Both the position numbers and the translations under genes were made by a program. 64,000 bases of DNA from Desulfosporosinus sp. (lineage in GTDB: Bacteria > Bacillota > Desulfitobacteriia > Desulfitobacteriales > Desulfitobacteriaceae): assembly GCA_003513495.1 (NCBI GenBank), contig DOPM01000020.1, positions 164,575-228,574 on the forward strand, read 5' to 3'. Positions 35,349-43,520 of this stretch are shown here, piece by piece. How positions within the stretch are numbered: the stretch's first letter is position 1; every line of letters begins with the position of its first letter. The notes below the pieces were generated by a model. It searched no databases. It saw only the letters and a list, made by a program, of their open reading frames with translations, and was not told the DNA's origin.

Positions 35349-35437
35349 AACTTGGCTGGCGCCAAGCCTTCGGCGAAGGCGGCAGCCTTAGTTGCACTTA
35401 TGCTTAGAAAGTATATAACGTAAGTTTATACTTTCTG
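35349..35437 (+). repeat. Uninterrupted copy of an AACTTGGCTGG...TTTCTG repeat
   Basis: This 89-base element contains GGCGCC, a CCTTCGGCGAAGG hairpin, CCTTAGTTGC and a terminal AGAAAGTATA/TATACTTTCT hairpin. A second copy at 57861-58057 is interrupted twice by another palindromic element. This copy serves as the empty site for comparison. Confidence 0.75.
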
Positions 35438-35461
35438 GAAGTAAAAGAAACTATCCATTGT

Positions 35462-35617
35462 TTAAAGATCTCTTCCTGGCCTATAAGGCACTTGATATAG
35501 TCGGCGCATACAATGGGAACAATATGGCAGTACACGATTACTTACATGATTCCTGCGAAATAGAATATGTCCTAAGTCTTCATGTTCAAAACCACAAGCT
35601 CTGCATTTTTCCAGCAT
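35462..35617 (-). CDS. Small double-CxxC (zinc-ribbon-like) protein
   Basis: The 51-residue product starts MLEKCRACGFEHED and holds a second pair in YCSHCMRRLYQ. Two CxxC pairs 24 residues apart suggest one structural zinc. GAGGGGG lies 8 bases before the ATG. It is upstream of the ferredoxin gene in the same direction, separated by a repeat. No family was recognised. Confidence 0.7.
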   Translation of the reverse strand: MLEKCRACGFEHEDLGHILFRRNHVSNRVLPYCSHCMRRLYQVPYRPGRDL

Positions 35618-35711
35618 TACAATTAACCCCCTCACAATCTTTGTGTGTTTCTGTACAAATACTTCAGTTATAGTATGCTCTTTTTTTCCAAAAAATAAAC
35701 AAGCAATTCCC

Positions 35712-37064
35712 CTAGAATTGCTTGTTTAAAATCTGGGATAAGTGACCAAGGGTATAGCATTCATACATCTGGCAGAATGGAAGAAACGCTTTTACATAAG
35801 GAGTCTCTGACCAACGACGTTCTGGAAGAGTATTAAGCCATAGTACCTGACGGACATGTCGTTGAACCTCACCCAGCAAAGTTGCTGCTTTGTCCCCTTC
35901 GAGAGTTTGTGCATCACTGACAATAAGGAGTAAGGTTTGCTTATTAAATGTATCAGGATACTTTTTTTGCAGTGTTTCTAAGGCACTAGCAAGGTTGGTT
36001 CCGCCTCCCCATTCTTTCCCCGATATAGAGAGGGCTTCCTTAACCATAACCTCAAAGGTCTGCCCTTTACGGAACTTTCCGGTCAAAGGAATCAGTGCTT
36101 CACCGAAGGCGAAGGTTTTTATTCCACTTACTACACTCGAAAGTCCATAGACGAATTGCCAGATAAACTCTGTATATTTGAGCATTGAACCCGATATATC
36201 ACAAAGCAATACAATCCTCGGCCTGCCTTTGCGGCGACTGCGATAGCTTCGATCGACAAGCACTCCGCCATAGCGTAAATTTTTCCGTAAAGTAGAGCGC
36301 ATATCCAAGCCACCACGCCTGCGGGCCGCCCTATAACGACGAGTCACCTGACTTGCCAGGCGTTGACTAAGACGGCGAATTAAGCGAATAACCTCTGGCC
36401 ACTCTTCAGGAGAAATCTTCTTCAAATCCCGACTTATGACCTCTACCTCCCGGTCACGCAACGCGCGTTCCACTTCAGAGAGAACTCCATCCGAAGACCC
36501 TGGGGAAAGAATTGGATCATCTTCATTTAATTTCTTACGCCAATATTCCAAAGATCCGCGGAGAACCCGTTCTACCATGGGCTGATAGGTATGATCCACC
36601 GGAACCCCGCTTCGTGTACCCTTTGAAGACTTCTCCAGAAAGTCCCGTAAACGTTGTTTGTCTTTCTCAGGCAAATTAGCGTAAACAGCCCTTTGGTCAT
36701 CACTAATCTCTAATTCATTATCTTGAAAGCGCAGATCTTGGTAGGTCTTCTCGATTTGTTCATTCCATTGGCTTGTTTTATGGGCCGCTTCCTTCTGCCA
36801 AGCCTCTTTTTGTTCTAAAGAGGCAAAGTAAGCTCGAAAGGCCTCTTGGAAAGCAGATATATGCTGGACATTTTTAACCAATGTCGCTTGCAGAACAGCC
36901 TCTACTTTTTCCCGATCGACTAAACCAATTAGAGCTAAACCTTCAGTTGCATCTGAAATTTCAGAAGGACTAATTTTAAGTCCCACTGTTCTTAACAACT
37001 GGGCAAATTCTACTAAGTATCGATCTAATTCACTGGCTCGATGACTGTCATAGTTGTTACCCAT
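35712..37064 (-). CDS. VWA-domain CoxE-like protein
   Basis: The 450-residue protein has a helical N-terminal region, then a von Willebrand A domain with the metal-site motif VLLCDISGSMLKYT, a Thr in GGGTNLASAL and a later VSDAQTLEGD. It matches the CoxE/VWA partners of MoxR ATPases. The upstream MoxR gene overlaps it by 8 bases (translational coupling). Such pairs act as chaperones that insert metal cofactors or activate enzymes. The client is not clear here, as no oxidoreductase operon adjoins. An ATG with AAAGG at 7-base spacing is chosen. Confidence 0.88.
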   Translation of the reverse strand: MGNNYDSHRASELDRYLVEFAQLLRTVGLKISPSEISDATEGLALIGLVDREKVEAVLQATLVKNVQHISAFQEAFRAYFASLEQKEAWQKEAAHKTSQWNEQIEKTYQDLRFQDNELEISDDQRAVYANLPEKDKQRLRDFLEKSSKGTRSGVPVDHTYQPMVERVLRGSLEYWRKKLNEDDPILSPGSSDGVLSEVERALRDREVEVISRDLKKISPEEWPEVIRLIRRLSQRLASQVTRRYRAARRRGGLDMRSTLRKNLRYGGVLVDRSYRSRRKGRPRIVLLCDISGSMLKYTEFIWQFVYGLSSVVSGIKTFAFGEALIPLTGKFRKGQTFEVMVKEALSISGKEWGGGTNLASALETLQKKYPDTFNKQTLLLIVSDAQTLEGDKAATLLGEVQRHVRQVLWLNTLPERRWSETPYVKAFLPFCQMYECYTLGHLSQILNKQF

Positions 37065-37968
37065 GGACATGCCTTTCACCCTGTGCCAATTTACTAGATT
37101 CAAAAATGAGACGCTCCGCTCCCATCTCACGATAGAAAAGCTCAACATCCTCCTGACTCTTAAGCAACAATGTCAATGTTGCCTCAACCCAAGCCGGATC
37201 GAGACCCGTCTTGCCCATTACGAGCAACGCCTTAGCCCAATCCATTGTTTCAGATACAGAGGGAATTTTATTTAGTGAGAGTCGTTCTCGCAGCACATTA
37301 ACAGCCCTAGCCACTTCTAAGGCTAATCGCTCCGGCAAATCAGGAACTTTGGCCCTCAGGATTCTAACTTCCTTATTAATAGAAGGCGGCTCCACATGAA
37401 GGAAGATACACCGTCGCTTCAGCCCATCTGAAAGTTCTCGTTCTCCATTGGAGGTTAAGACCACCATCGGTCGTTCCTTAGCCTTAATCGTTCCCATCTC
37501 GGGGATCGAAACTTGGAACTCCCCTAAAAGTTCAAAGAGGAATGCCTCAAACTCAGAATCTGTTTTATCAATTTCATCAATAAGAAGGACGGTTCTCTTT
37601 TCACTTAAAAGTGCTTGTAGTAAAGGTCGAGGCAGTAGATAGTCCGTGGAGAAAAGGTCGGCTTCTTGAAGATGCTCACGTCCCATCTGTATCTTCAAGA
37701 GTTGACGCTGATAATTCCATTCGTAAAGGGATTTTGTCTCATCTAGGCCTTCATAGCATTGTAAGCGAATCAAAGGAGCATCCAGAACTTGACTTAATAC
37801 TTTAGCAATTTCCGTCTTACCCACTCCGGCTGGCCCAGAGACTAATAGTGGTTTACCTAGCTCCGTGGCTAAAAAAGCTGTCAGCGCGATTCGATCATCC
37901 CGTTCAGTTATGTACCCGATGGCTTCTAACTCTCTCTCAAATTGATCCAGATTCCTGCGGTTTGTCAT
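37057..37968 (-). CDS. MoxR-family AAA ATPase
   Basis: The 303-residue ATPase has Walker A GPAGVGKTEIAK, Walker B VLLIDEIDKTD and sensor 1 VVLTSNGERELSDGLKRRC. It forms the usual MoxR-VWA couple with the downstream gene. The ATG in GTAAAGATGACAAACC, behind GGGGGGTGGG, is chosen; a longer frame upstream runs through a heptad repeat and is not credible. Confidence 0.92.
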   Translation of the reverse strand: MTNRRNLDQFERELEAIGYITERDDRIALTAFLATELGKPLLVSGPAGVGKTEIAKVLSQVLDAPLIRLQCYEGLDETKSLYEWNYQRQLLKIQMGREHLQEADLFSTDYLLPRPLLQALLSEKRTVLLIDEIDKTDSEFEAFLFELLGEFQVSIPEMGTIKAKERPMVVLTSNGERELSDGLKRRCIFLHVEPPSINKEVRILRAKVPDLPERLALEVARAVNVLRERLSLNKIPSVSETMDWAKALLVMGKTGLDPAWVEATLTLLLKSQEDVELFYREMGAERLIFESSKLAQGERHVHG

Positions 37969-37984
37969 CTTTACCCACCCCCCG

Positions 37985-38020
37985 ACTCGAGATTCGATGT
38001 TCGATATTCGTGGTTCGAAT
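37985..38020. repeat. 7-nt-period TTCGA-type repeat
   Basis: CTCGAGA, TTCGATG, TTCGATA, TTCGTGG and TTCGAAT run in exact 7-base register just upstream of the MoxR gene. Confidence 0.75.
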
Positions 38021-38282
38021 ATACCACTCAAGCATAGTTATTCGATATCAAACGACTATTTAACCATGGACTCTAGTGAAATAACCACAGTACTTCTGAA
38101 CATTAATAATCCCAAAAAAATTACTGGTAATATAACTAATATTATTATAAATATTCAGAAAAAGTAGTGCCCAAGAACACTATCTGTGTGTGAGATAAAA
38201 CACACTCATTGGAATGTAGGGCAGTCCTTATCTCCATTCCTGACGAGCTCGAGAGGGATTCAGCCTTTCAGACCTTCGGCAA
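38021..38282. other. Intergenic region without a recognised gene
   Basis: AT-rich sequence between bshA and the MoxR gene. Short imperfect repeats of TGTGTGAG/ACACACTCA type occur near 38185. I see no coding frame, RNA gene or clear terminator. Confidence 0.5.
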
Positions 38283-38303
38283 TCGAACTTCGACTACGAA
38301 CCT
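38283..38303. repeat. Heptad repeat at the bshA stop codon
   Basis: TCGAACT, TCGACTA and CGAACC have the 7-base spacing of the TTCGA family, and the bshA stop codon lies inside the run. Confidence 0.55.
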
Positions 38304-39433
38304 TTGATCACACGTTCATAAACCAATTCATAACTTCTTACGGCTCGATCAACTGGAAATGATTCTCTGGCCCAGTTCGCTGCTTGTTCAGAAAAAGCCT
38401 TATATCTTAAAGGATCCGTCAGCAGCTTAAGAGCTGCCTCACTCATCCCTTGGATATCTCCGACCTCTGCCAGATAACCAGTTTCTTCATGCTGAACAAC
38501 TTCTGGTAATCCCCCAACCCGACTGGCAACCACCGGAACCCCGCAGGCCATTGCCTCCAAGGCTACAAGACCAAAGCTTTCTTGTGCTGAAGGAAGCAGG
38601 AAAATATCGGCCATCTGTAAAATATCCTGAACACTTTCCTGTTTCCCTAGAAACTGGACTTTTCTCTCAAGCCCTAATTTAACAACTTCTCGTTCTACCC
38701 TAGCCATCTCTGGCCCATCACCAACGAGTAGAAGGCGACTAGGAACCACTTTTTCTACTAATGCAAAGATTTTAACCACATCGACAACCCTTTTTACTTC
38801 CCGGAAATTCGAAATATGGGTAAGGATCTTTTCTCCGCAAGGAGCAAAATGTTCCCTGCATTTTGCATTTAATAGATCTCTCGATGAATAGATCTTAGGA
38901 TCTATGAAATTTGGAATAACCTCAATCTCTTGATCCAGCAACCCAAAAGTCTCTATAGTTTCCTTTGCCAGGGCCTGGGAAACTGCTGTGATACCATCGC
39001 TAACCCGCAGTGCTAAACAAGTTAACTGCTTAAATTCTTCGAAAGTGCCCACTAAGGTGACATCTGTACCATGTAAGGTCGTCACCAACGGAACTTGCTT
39101 TGTCATCATTTGTTTGGCCAAATAGGCACTAATACTGTGTGGAATAGCGTAATGGGCATGAATTACATCCAGCCCCACATAATTAGCCACCTCCACAATT
39201 TTATTGGCCAGCAACAAGGTGTAGGGAGGATATTTAAACACTGGATAGCTAACATCGGATACTTCATGATAAAACAGCCTCTCATGAAACCGACGTAAGC
39301 GAAAAGGGCGAGCCGAGGAAATAAAATGAACTTCATGTCCTCGTTCCCCGAGGGCATACCCTAGCTCAGTTGCGACAACACCGCTCCCACCATAGCTCGG
39401 GTAACAAACCATTCCGATCTTCACCAATTGCAC
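38294..39433 (-). CDS. bshA: Bacillithiol glycosyltransferase BshA
   Basis: This 379-residue GT4 enzyme makes GlcNAc-malate from UDP-GlcNAc and L-malate, the first step of bacillithiol synthesis. The N-terminal IGMVCYPSYGGSGVVATELG is the family hallmark. LHGTDVTLVG, LLVGDGPEMARVE and the donor-site motif QESFGLVALEAMACGVPVVAS follow. BshC is encoded 13 kb away in this window; BshB is not seen. The stop codon lies in a heptad repeat. Confidence 0.93.
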   Translation of the reverse strand: MQLVKIGMVCYPSYGGSGVVATELGYALGERGHEVHFISSARPFRLRRFHERLFYHEVSDVSYPVFKYPPYTLLLANKIVEVANYVGLDVIHAHYAIPHSISAYLAKQMMTKQVPLVTTLHGTDVTLVGTFEEFKQLTCLALRVSDGITAVSQALAKETIETFGLLDQEIEVIPNFIDPKIYSSRDLLNAKCREHFAPCGEKILTHISNFREVKRVVDVVKIFALVEKVVPSRLLLVGDGPEMARVEREVVKLGLERKVQFLGKQESVQDILQMADIFLLPSAQESFGLVALEAMACGVPVVASRVGGLPEVVQHEETGYLAEVGDIQGMSEAALKLLTDPLRYKAFSEQAANWARESFPVDRAVRSYELVYERVIKGS

Positions 39434-39490
39434 CTCTTTTAATTAACATGCTCCTCTGGTCAGTGATGGCCAAGGTGCTCAATTTGAATA

Positions 39491-39850
39491 TCAGGGATTC
39501 GTTTCTTCAAATCCTATGGGCATTGCGTCTTGTATGGCTTCTCCGATAATCTTTTGAATATCATTCACCATACAAGACACTTCAAACTCGGCTTCTAAGT
39601 ATTCCCTTGCCGTGGGATTAATGCTTACAAGACTGTATAAACGTTCTAATTCTTGTTGCTTTTCTTCACTGATCTCTTGCTCTAACATTTGAGCCTCACG
39701 GATCTCCCATTGTTTCAATTGAAATTCGCGAACCATCTTATGATTATTAGCGTCGCTCATTACCTTTTCTTTTGACTTAAGAAACTGCTTGAATTGAAGC
39801 GATTCCTTTAGCGTACGAGCAAGTTCATGAGCTAAATCTGTCGTCGACAT
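39491..39850 (-). CDS. YlbF/YmcA-family protein
   Basis: The 119-residue, largely helical protein has the family pattern: an N-terminal helix (STTDLAHELARTLKESLQFKQFLKSKE), a central VREFQLKQWEIREAQ and a C-terminal FEVSCMVNDIQKIIGEAI. In B. subtilis YlbF, YmcA and YaaT form a complex that affects RNA processing, biofilm and sporulation. Which paralogue this is cannot be told from sequence. The ATG after GAGGAGAGGG is chosen. It lies about 57 bases upstream of bshA. Confidence 0.82.
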   Translation of the reverse strand: MSTTDLAHELARTLKESLQFKQFLKSKEKVMSDANNHKMVREFQLKQWEIREAQMLEQEISEEKQQELERLYSLVSINPTAREYLEAEFEVSCMVNDIQKIIGEAIQDAMPIGFEETNP

Positions 39851-39974
39851 ATTGTCCCTCTCCTCTATCTCCATCTCTATCTCTATCCACCGATCTATAA
39901 CATCTCTTAATCTAACCATTATTCATTATATAGAATTATATTGTCTCAGACAAATCTTTGCGACGACGGACGCC

Positions 39975-40098
39975 GGCCAAGGATGGCCAAGTGTCCCTGT
40001 AGCCCACCACACGAAAACACTGTTTTCGCACGGATTATTCTTCTTGCAGACACTGTCTTCCCACGGATTACTCTTCTTGCAGGACGGCGAGAAGGGAC
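39975..40098. repeat. Composite element with two palindromic units
   Basis: GGCC-AAGGAT-GGCC is followed by AGTGTCCC, then GAAAACACTGTTTTC (40013-40027) with a CACGGATTA...TTCTTGCAG tail, then a second partial unit GACACTGTCTTC with the same tail, then GGCGAGAAGGGACC. The same order recurs at 49305-49387. The first palindrome differs from the common GAAGACA-C-TGTCTTC by a paired change in both arms. Confidence 0.75.
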
Positions 40099-40134
40099 CG
40101 CAGTCCAAAACTTGAACAAGTATATTCGAGTCAA

Positions 40135-40827
40135 TTATTTCTGAGCTTTCTTAACAATCTCCTCCAATAAATCGAAGGCCTCTAAACGACTAAAGGACAA
40201 TAAATCCGTCCACTGGTCTCGAGAAATGTTCCATGGGCAATGAACAGCCACTCGACTAGCAAACCCTAAGGGACTGCCACCATACATTTTTTCTAACCGA
40301 CGTTGAGCAAGACTTATTAAGCCAGGCGCATGGGCATTACACGCAATTGGTTCTAGACATAACACTGGCTCACTGTCATAGGTTACCTGCAAACTGAATC
40401 TGGCAAGCTGTCTAACACCTACTTTCTCACGACAAATAGGCTCTTCTAAAGGGACAGGGTCTGGTTGGATAACTCCGCCCAATTTCCGCCAAAAGCTCTT
40501 CTCAGAGGAACTAGCATTGGAAATACACACCCCCAAAGCACCCATTTGCAAGGCAAAACGAACGACAAAACGAGCAAAATCGCATTCCACATTTCCCTTT
40601 AAGGATAATCCATCTATAATTACAAGCCGCTCAGCGCTGCTTAAAGTAAGGTCTCCGATTCCCGCTTCCCCTAACTGAACCACATTATATCCTGGCAACA
40701 TTTGAATCTGTGGATTCGACCCAGTTCCTTTCTCAGTTAGAAAGGCCCCTAGGGCAAGTGCCCAATCCTCAAGACCATCCTCATTCCACTCTGAATGAGG
40801 AGAAAGTGCAATTTCAATCCAAGGCAT
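40135..40827 (-). CDS. Unknown 230-residue protein
   Basis: The product starts MPWIEIALSPHSEWNEDG and has no signal peptide or membrane helix. It contains four Cys (one each in VECDF, LGVCISN, EEPICREK and LCLEPIACN) but no metal motif that I recognise. Coding character is good: it is long, has a plausible start, and nothing overlaps it. It is in line with the neighbouring minus-strand genes. Function unknown. Confidence 0.65.
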   Translation of the reverse strand: MPWIEIALSPHSEWNEDGLEDWALALGAFLTEKGTGSNPQIQMLPGYNVVQLGEAGIGDLTLSSAERLVIIDGLSLKGNVECDFARFVVRFALQMGALGVCISNASSSEKSFWRKLGGVIQPDPVPLEEPICREKVGVRQLARFSLQVTYDSEPVLCLEPIACNAHAPGLISLAQRRLEKMYGGSPLGFASRVAVHCPWNISRDQWTDLLSFSRLEAFDLLEEIVKKAQK

Positions 40828-40900
40828 AGTCTCGTCTCCTTCACAAACTGGCTCACCTATGATTAGTGTTTCACCAGAATGTAAAGTCTATCCCCCAGAT

Positions 40901-41401
40901 TTATTGCAATCGTTTTAAGAGCGCCCAACGCCGTTCCACAAAGTCATAGAATAACAACCAGATAATTTCGAAATCAGAAGGAGGCACAACAATACTTGAG
41001 GCGTAAATCTGGAAATTACATATATGAAATAGCGGGGAGACCACCCTAATTAAGAGGGCTAAAGGGTACTGATGATTATATCCTTTAGCCTTCTCGCTCT
41101 TTTGTTGCAACAAAGCATTTAGACGTCGAACATATCCCTCAATATATTCGGAATCCGGAGGGTGATCCACTTCTTCATGAGAGCGACCAAATACATAACG
41201 AGCTTCCTCTGAATCGTAAAAAAGGTGGGTTACTTCGACACCTAAGCGTGTACCATCCTCTTGATTTTCGATTACAATATCAGGCCGATCATCATGGGTG
41301 ACAATTTTATAGCGCTTTCCCTGTTGAGAATTTAATATTTCGACTAAAGCCTGAGCCGCACTTTCTTCAATGATCCACTTCTCATCAAGAAAATCTTCCA
41401 A
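40901..41401 (-). CDS. Unknown protein with a PD-(D/E)xK-like core
   Basis: The 166-residue product has RPDIVIENQ, a short gap, then LGVEVTHL. This is the spacing of the PD...(D/E)xK nuclease core, with Thr in place of the Lys. The C-terminal half is hydrophobic and Trp-rich without clear membrane helices. It lies 13 bases after the PHP phosphatase gene and is probably co-transcribed. A nuclease fold is a suggestion; the altered last residue argues for a binding-only or unrelated protein. Confidence 0.65.
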   Translation of the reverse strand: MEDFLDEKWIIEESAAQALVEILNSQQGKRYKIVTHDDRPDIVIENQEDGTRLGVEVTHLFYDSEEARYVFGRSHEEVDHPPDSEYIEGYVRRLNALLQQKSEKAKGYNHQYPLALLIRVVSPLFHICNFQIYASSIVVPPSDFEIIWLLFYDFVERRWALLKRLQ

Positions 41402-41414
41402 AAGTGTGTCCCCC

Positions 41415-42176
41415 TTAATCTAGAGTATAACTAACTTTATCGAGTCTGCTAAACCCGACAACGGATTGAACTCCAATCTCACGCAACAGCTGAGTCGCTT
41501 CCTCTAGATCCCGTCCGACATTTTCCGCAGAATGGGCGTCCGAGCCTAGTGTAAATTCAATACCCCGCCGCTGAATTTCCTCCATCAGACGTTGCTCTGG
41601 ATAAAATTCCCGAACGGGTTTGTACCGGCCATTTGTATTAACTTCCAGCACCAGACCCCGCTCTTCAACCGCAGTTAACGCCTCATCCGCTAAAGTTAAG
41701 ATATCCCTCCTAGGTCGCACACCAAAGACTTTAATAAGATCTAAGTGGCCAATGGTTGTAAATAGCCCACTTTTAGCGGCCAGAGTCACTACCTCAAAAT
41801 ACCTGGCATAAAACTCGTCTGCATCTTTTTTGTGATGCATATGTTCTTCTTCCGGGATATCGAAAATCCAACCGTCAAACTCATGAACAGATCCTATGAC
41901 AAAATCGAAAGAAAATTGATGAAGCAAGTTTTTGATTCTGTCTTCTTCATGAGGGCGATATTCAGCCTCGAATCCAATCCGCACAGCTAAATTTGGATAA
42001 TCCTTAGCGACTTCACGGATTAAGGGAAAGTTCATTTGATCCCAATAATAATCATGATCTGCAAACCCAATTTCTTTTAATCCTCGACGTGTGGCTTCGT
42101 CTAAAAACGCCCGAATGGTTTCCCGGTTAGCCTCCCGATCCTTATGCCCGAGAAGGTGAACATGTAAATCTAACAT
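41415..42176 (-). CDS. PHP-domain phosphoesterase, HisK/HisJ-like
   Basis: The 253-residue protein is a PHP-domain metal-dependent phosphatase. Metal ligands lie in LDLHVHLLGH, GFADHDYY, IGFEAEYR, VIGSVHEF, TIGHLDLIK and LGSDAHSAENVG, matching histidinol-phosphatase of the HisK type. No other histidine genes are near, so the substrate is not certain. Confidence 0.88.
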   Translation of the reverse strand: MLDLHVHLLGHKDREANRETIRAFLDEATRRGLKEIGFADHDYYWDQMNFPLIREVAKDYPNLAVRIGFEAEYRPHEEDRIKNLLHQFSFDFVIGSVHEFDGWIFDIPEEEHMHHKKDADEFYARYFEVVTLAAKSGLFTTIGHLDLIKVFGVRPRRDILTLADEALTAVEERGLVLEVNTNGRYKPVREFYPEQRLMEEIQRRGIEFTLGSDAHSAENVGRDLEEATQLLREIGVQSVVGFSRLDKVSYTLD

Positions 42177-42200
42177 CTCTAAAAGGTTCCTCCCCTATTT

Positions 42201-43520
42201 CTAAAGACTTTGCACCCCGGTTCTTAATACTAAATATGGGTGTGTATCCAGGTCAGACAGCGCCGTCTTTGTAGTTGATGCTGCCAAATCCGCGAAAAAG
42301 TTGCCCGTTAGTTTAACATCTGTTTTGCCCACGATTTGGCCCTTCATAATTCGCAAACTATGAGGCGCACTAAGTGAATACGAACCTGAAACGGAATCCT
42401 GAGTATGTAAACCGAGCACTGATAAAATAAGAACTCCATCTTCCACTCCCTCTAAGGCCTTAACCCAAGGAACCTCCGCCCCGTGCTTAAGATACAGTCC
42501 TGCCGTCCCTTGCGGAACAGCCGTGGGTTTTGCACCCCAGCGTACAGCATCTTTAACTTTGAGAAAGGGAGTCTTTAGTTGTCCGTCCTGTACTAAAATC
42601 GTTTGATTAGCGGGGACCCCTTCAGGTGTAACTAGATAGGAACCCAGCTCTAACGGGCGGAGCGGATCAATCGCCAGGGTTAATTCTTCGTGAAATACCT
42701 GCTTTTGTTCTTGAAAACTCTCCTTCGAGAAAGCTCCTTGCCCTTCAATCACTCGATCACCTGAAAAGTTCGGAAGTACAAACTGCCTTAGCATGTCTTC
42801 CGTCATAGACGGCGCCAAAATCACTTGGGTCTGGGGTCCAACAGGGGGTGCATCCTTTTGCATCCACGTATATTGATTCACCGTCTGAGCCCATAACTCC
42901 TCCTGCTCCATTGGCTGAATTAAGCGACGCTTAGCGAATCCCCCCCCAATTAAACTGTCAAAGGAAAACCACGACACAAATTGGGATTGCTGGTAGGTAA
43001 CAGCAAGTCCCGTTGAGGTTCGAACATGCCGATAACCCCAAGCCGCTTGTATACTTCCCTGCATTTTCGCCTTTGAAGGTTTATCACTTAACCATCGATC
43101 GACCTGTTCAAATAAAATCTTGTCATCACCGGAAATAATCTTTTGAACAGCCCGGTCCTCTACCGCTACAAGGGGTAAGGATTCCGGAGCTGGGATATGT
43201 ACAGCATCCGGGTCTTCATAAGATGCCTGCCGCCATTGTTCTAAGGCTTTAAGCCAATACTCGGATTCCCTTGAAAAGGGAAGCTGAACCATAGCTTGAC
43301 TGCACGTTCCATCCCCCCATACTAGAAAAACATCCCCACTCTCACCCTGACGATAACTTGGAGGGGTATAAACACTGCCTGGGGAATTATCTTTTATTCC
43401 TAAGGCTACTACTTCTGATTCATGAACCACGATTCTCCAAGCTGAGAGCCTGAGATCTTCCCGCTTCGGTGCCCGCTGGAATTGGTGAAGAAGATCCTCT
43501 AATTGTACAATGAGTTTCAC
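42201..43520 (-). CDS. tldE: TldE/PmbA-like metalloprotease subunit
   Basis: The 439-residue protein is the non-catalytic partner in the TldD/TldE pair. It lacks the HExxxH motif of its neighbour. Features consistent with the family are the N-terminal VHESEVVALGIKDN and the late VLSVLGLHTQDSVSGSYSLSAPHSLRIMKGQ. The start overlaps the tldD stop by 4 bases. The pair degrades modified peptides and unfolded polypeptides in other bacteria. Confidence 0.85.
   Translation of the reverse strand: MKLIVQLEDLLHQFQRAPKREDLRLSAWRIVVHESEVVALGIKDNSPGSVYTPPSYRQGESGDVFLVWGDGTCSQAMVQLPFSRESEYWLKALEQWRQASYEDPDAVHIPAPESLPLVAVEDRAVQKIISGDDKILFEQVDRWLSDKPSKAKMQGSIQAAWGYRHVRTSTGLAVTYQQSQFVSWFSFDSLIGGGFAKRRLIQPMEQEELWAQTVNQYTWMQKDAPPVGPQTQVILAPSMTEDMLRQFVLPNFSGDRVIEGQGAFSKESFQEQKQVFHEELTLAIDPLRPLELGSYLVTPEGVPANQTILVQDGQLKTPFLKVKDAVRWGAKPTAVPQGTAGLYLKHGAEVPWVKALEGVEDGVLILSVLGLHTQDSVSGSYSLSAPHSLRIMKGQIVGKTDVKLTGNFFADLAASTTKTALSDLDTHPYLVLRTGVQSL

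Noticed and set aside
39852..40144. Short plus- and minus-strand frames over the composite repeat near 40 kb
   Set aside because: They follow palindromic repeat sequence, contain no domain and vary with the repeats.
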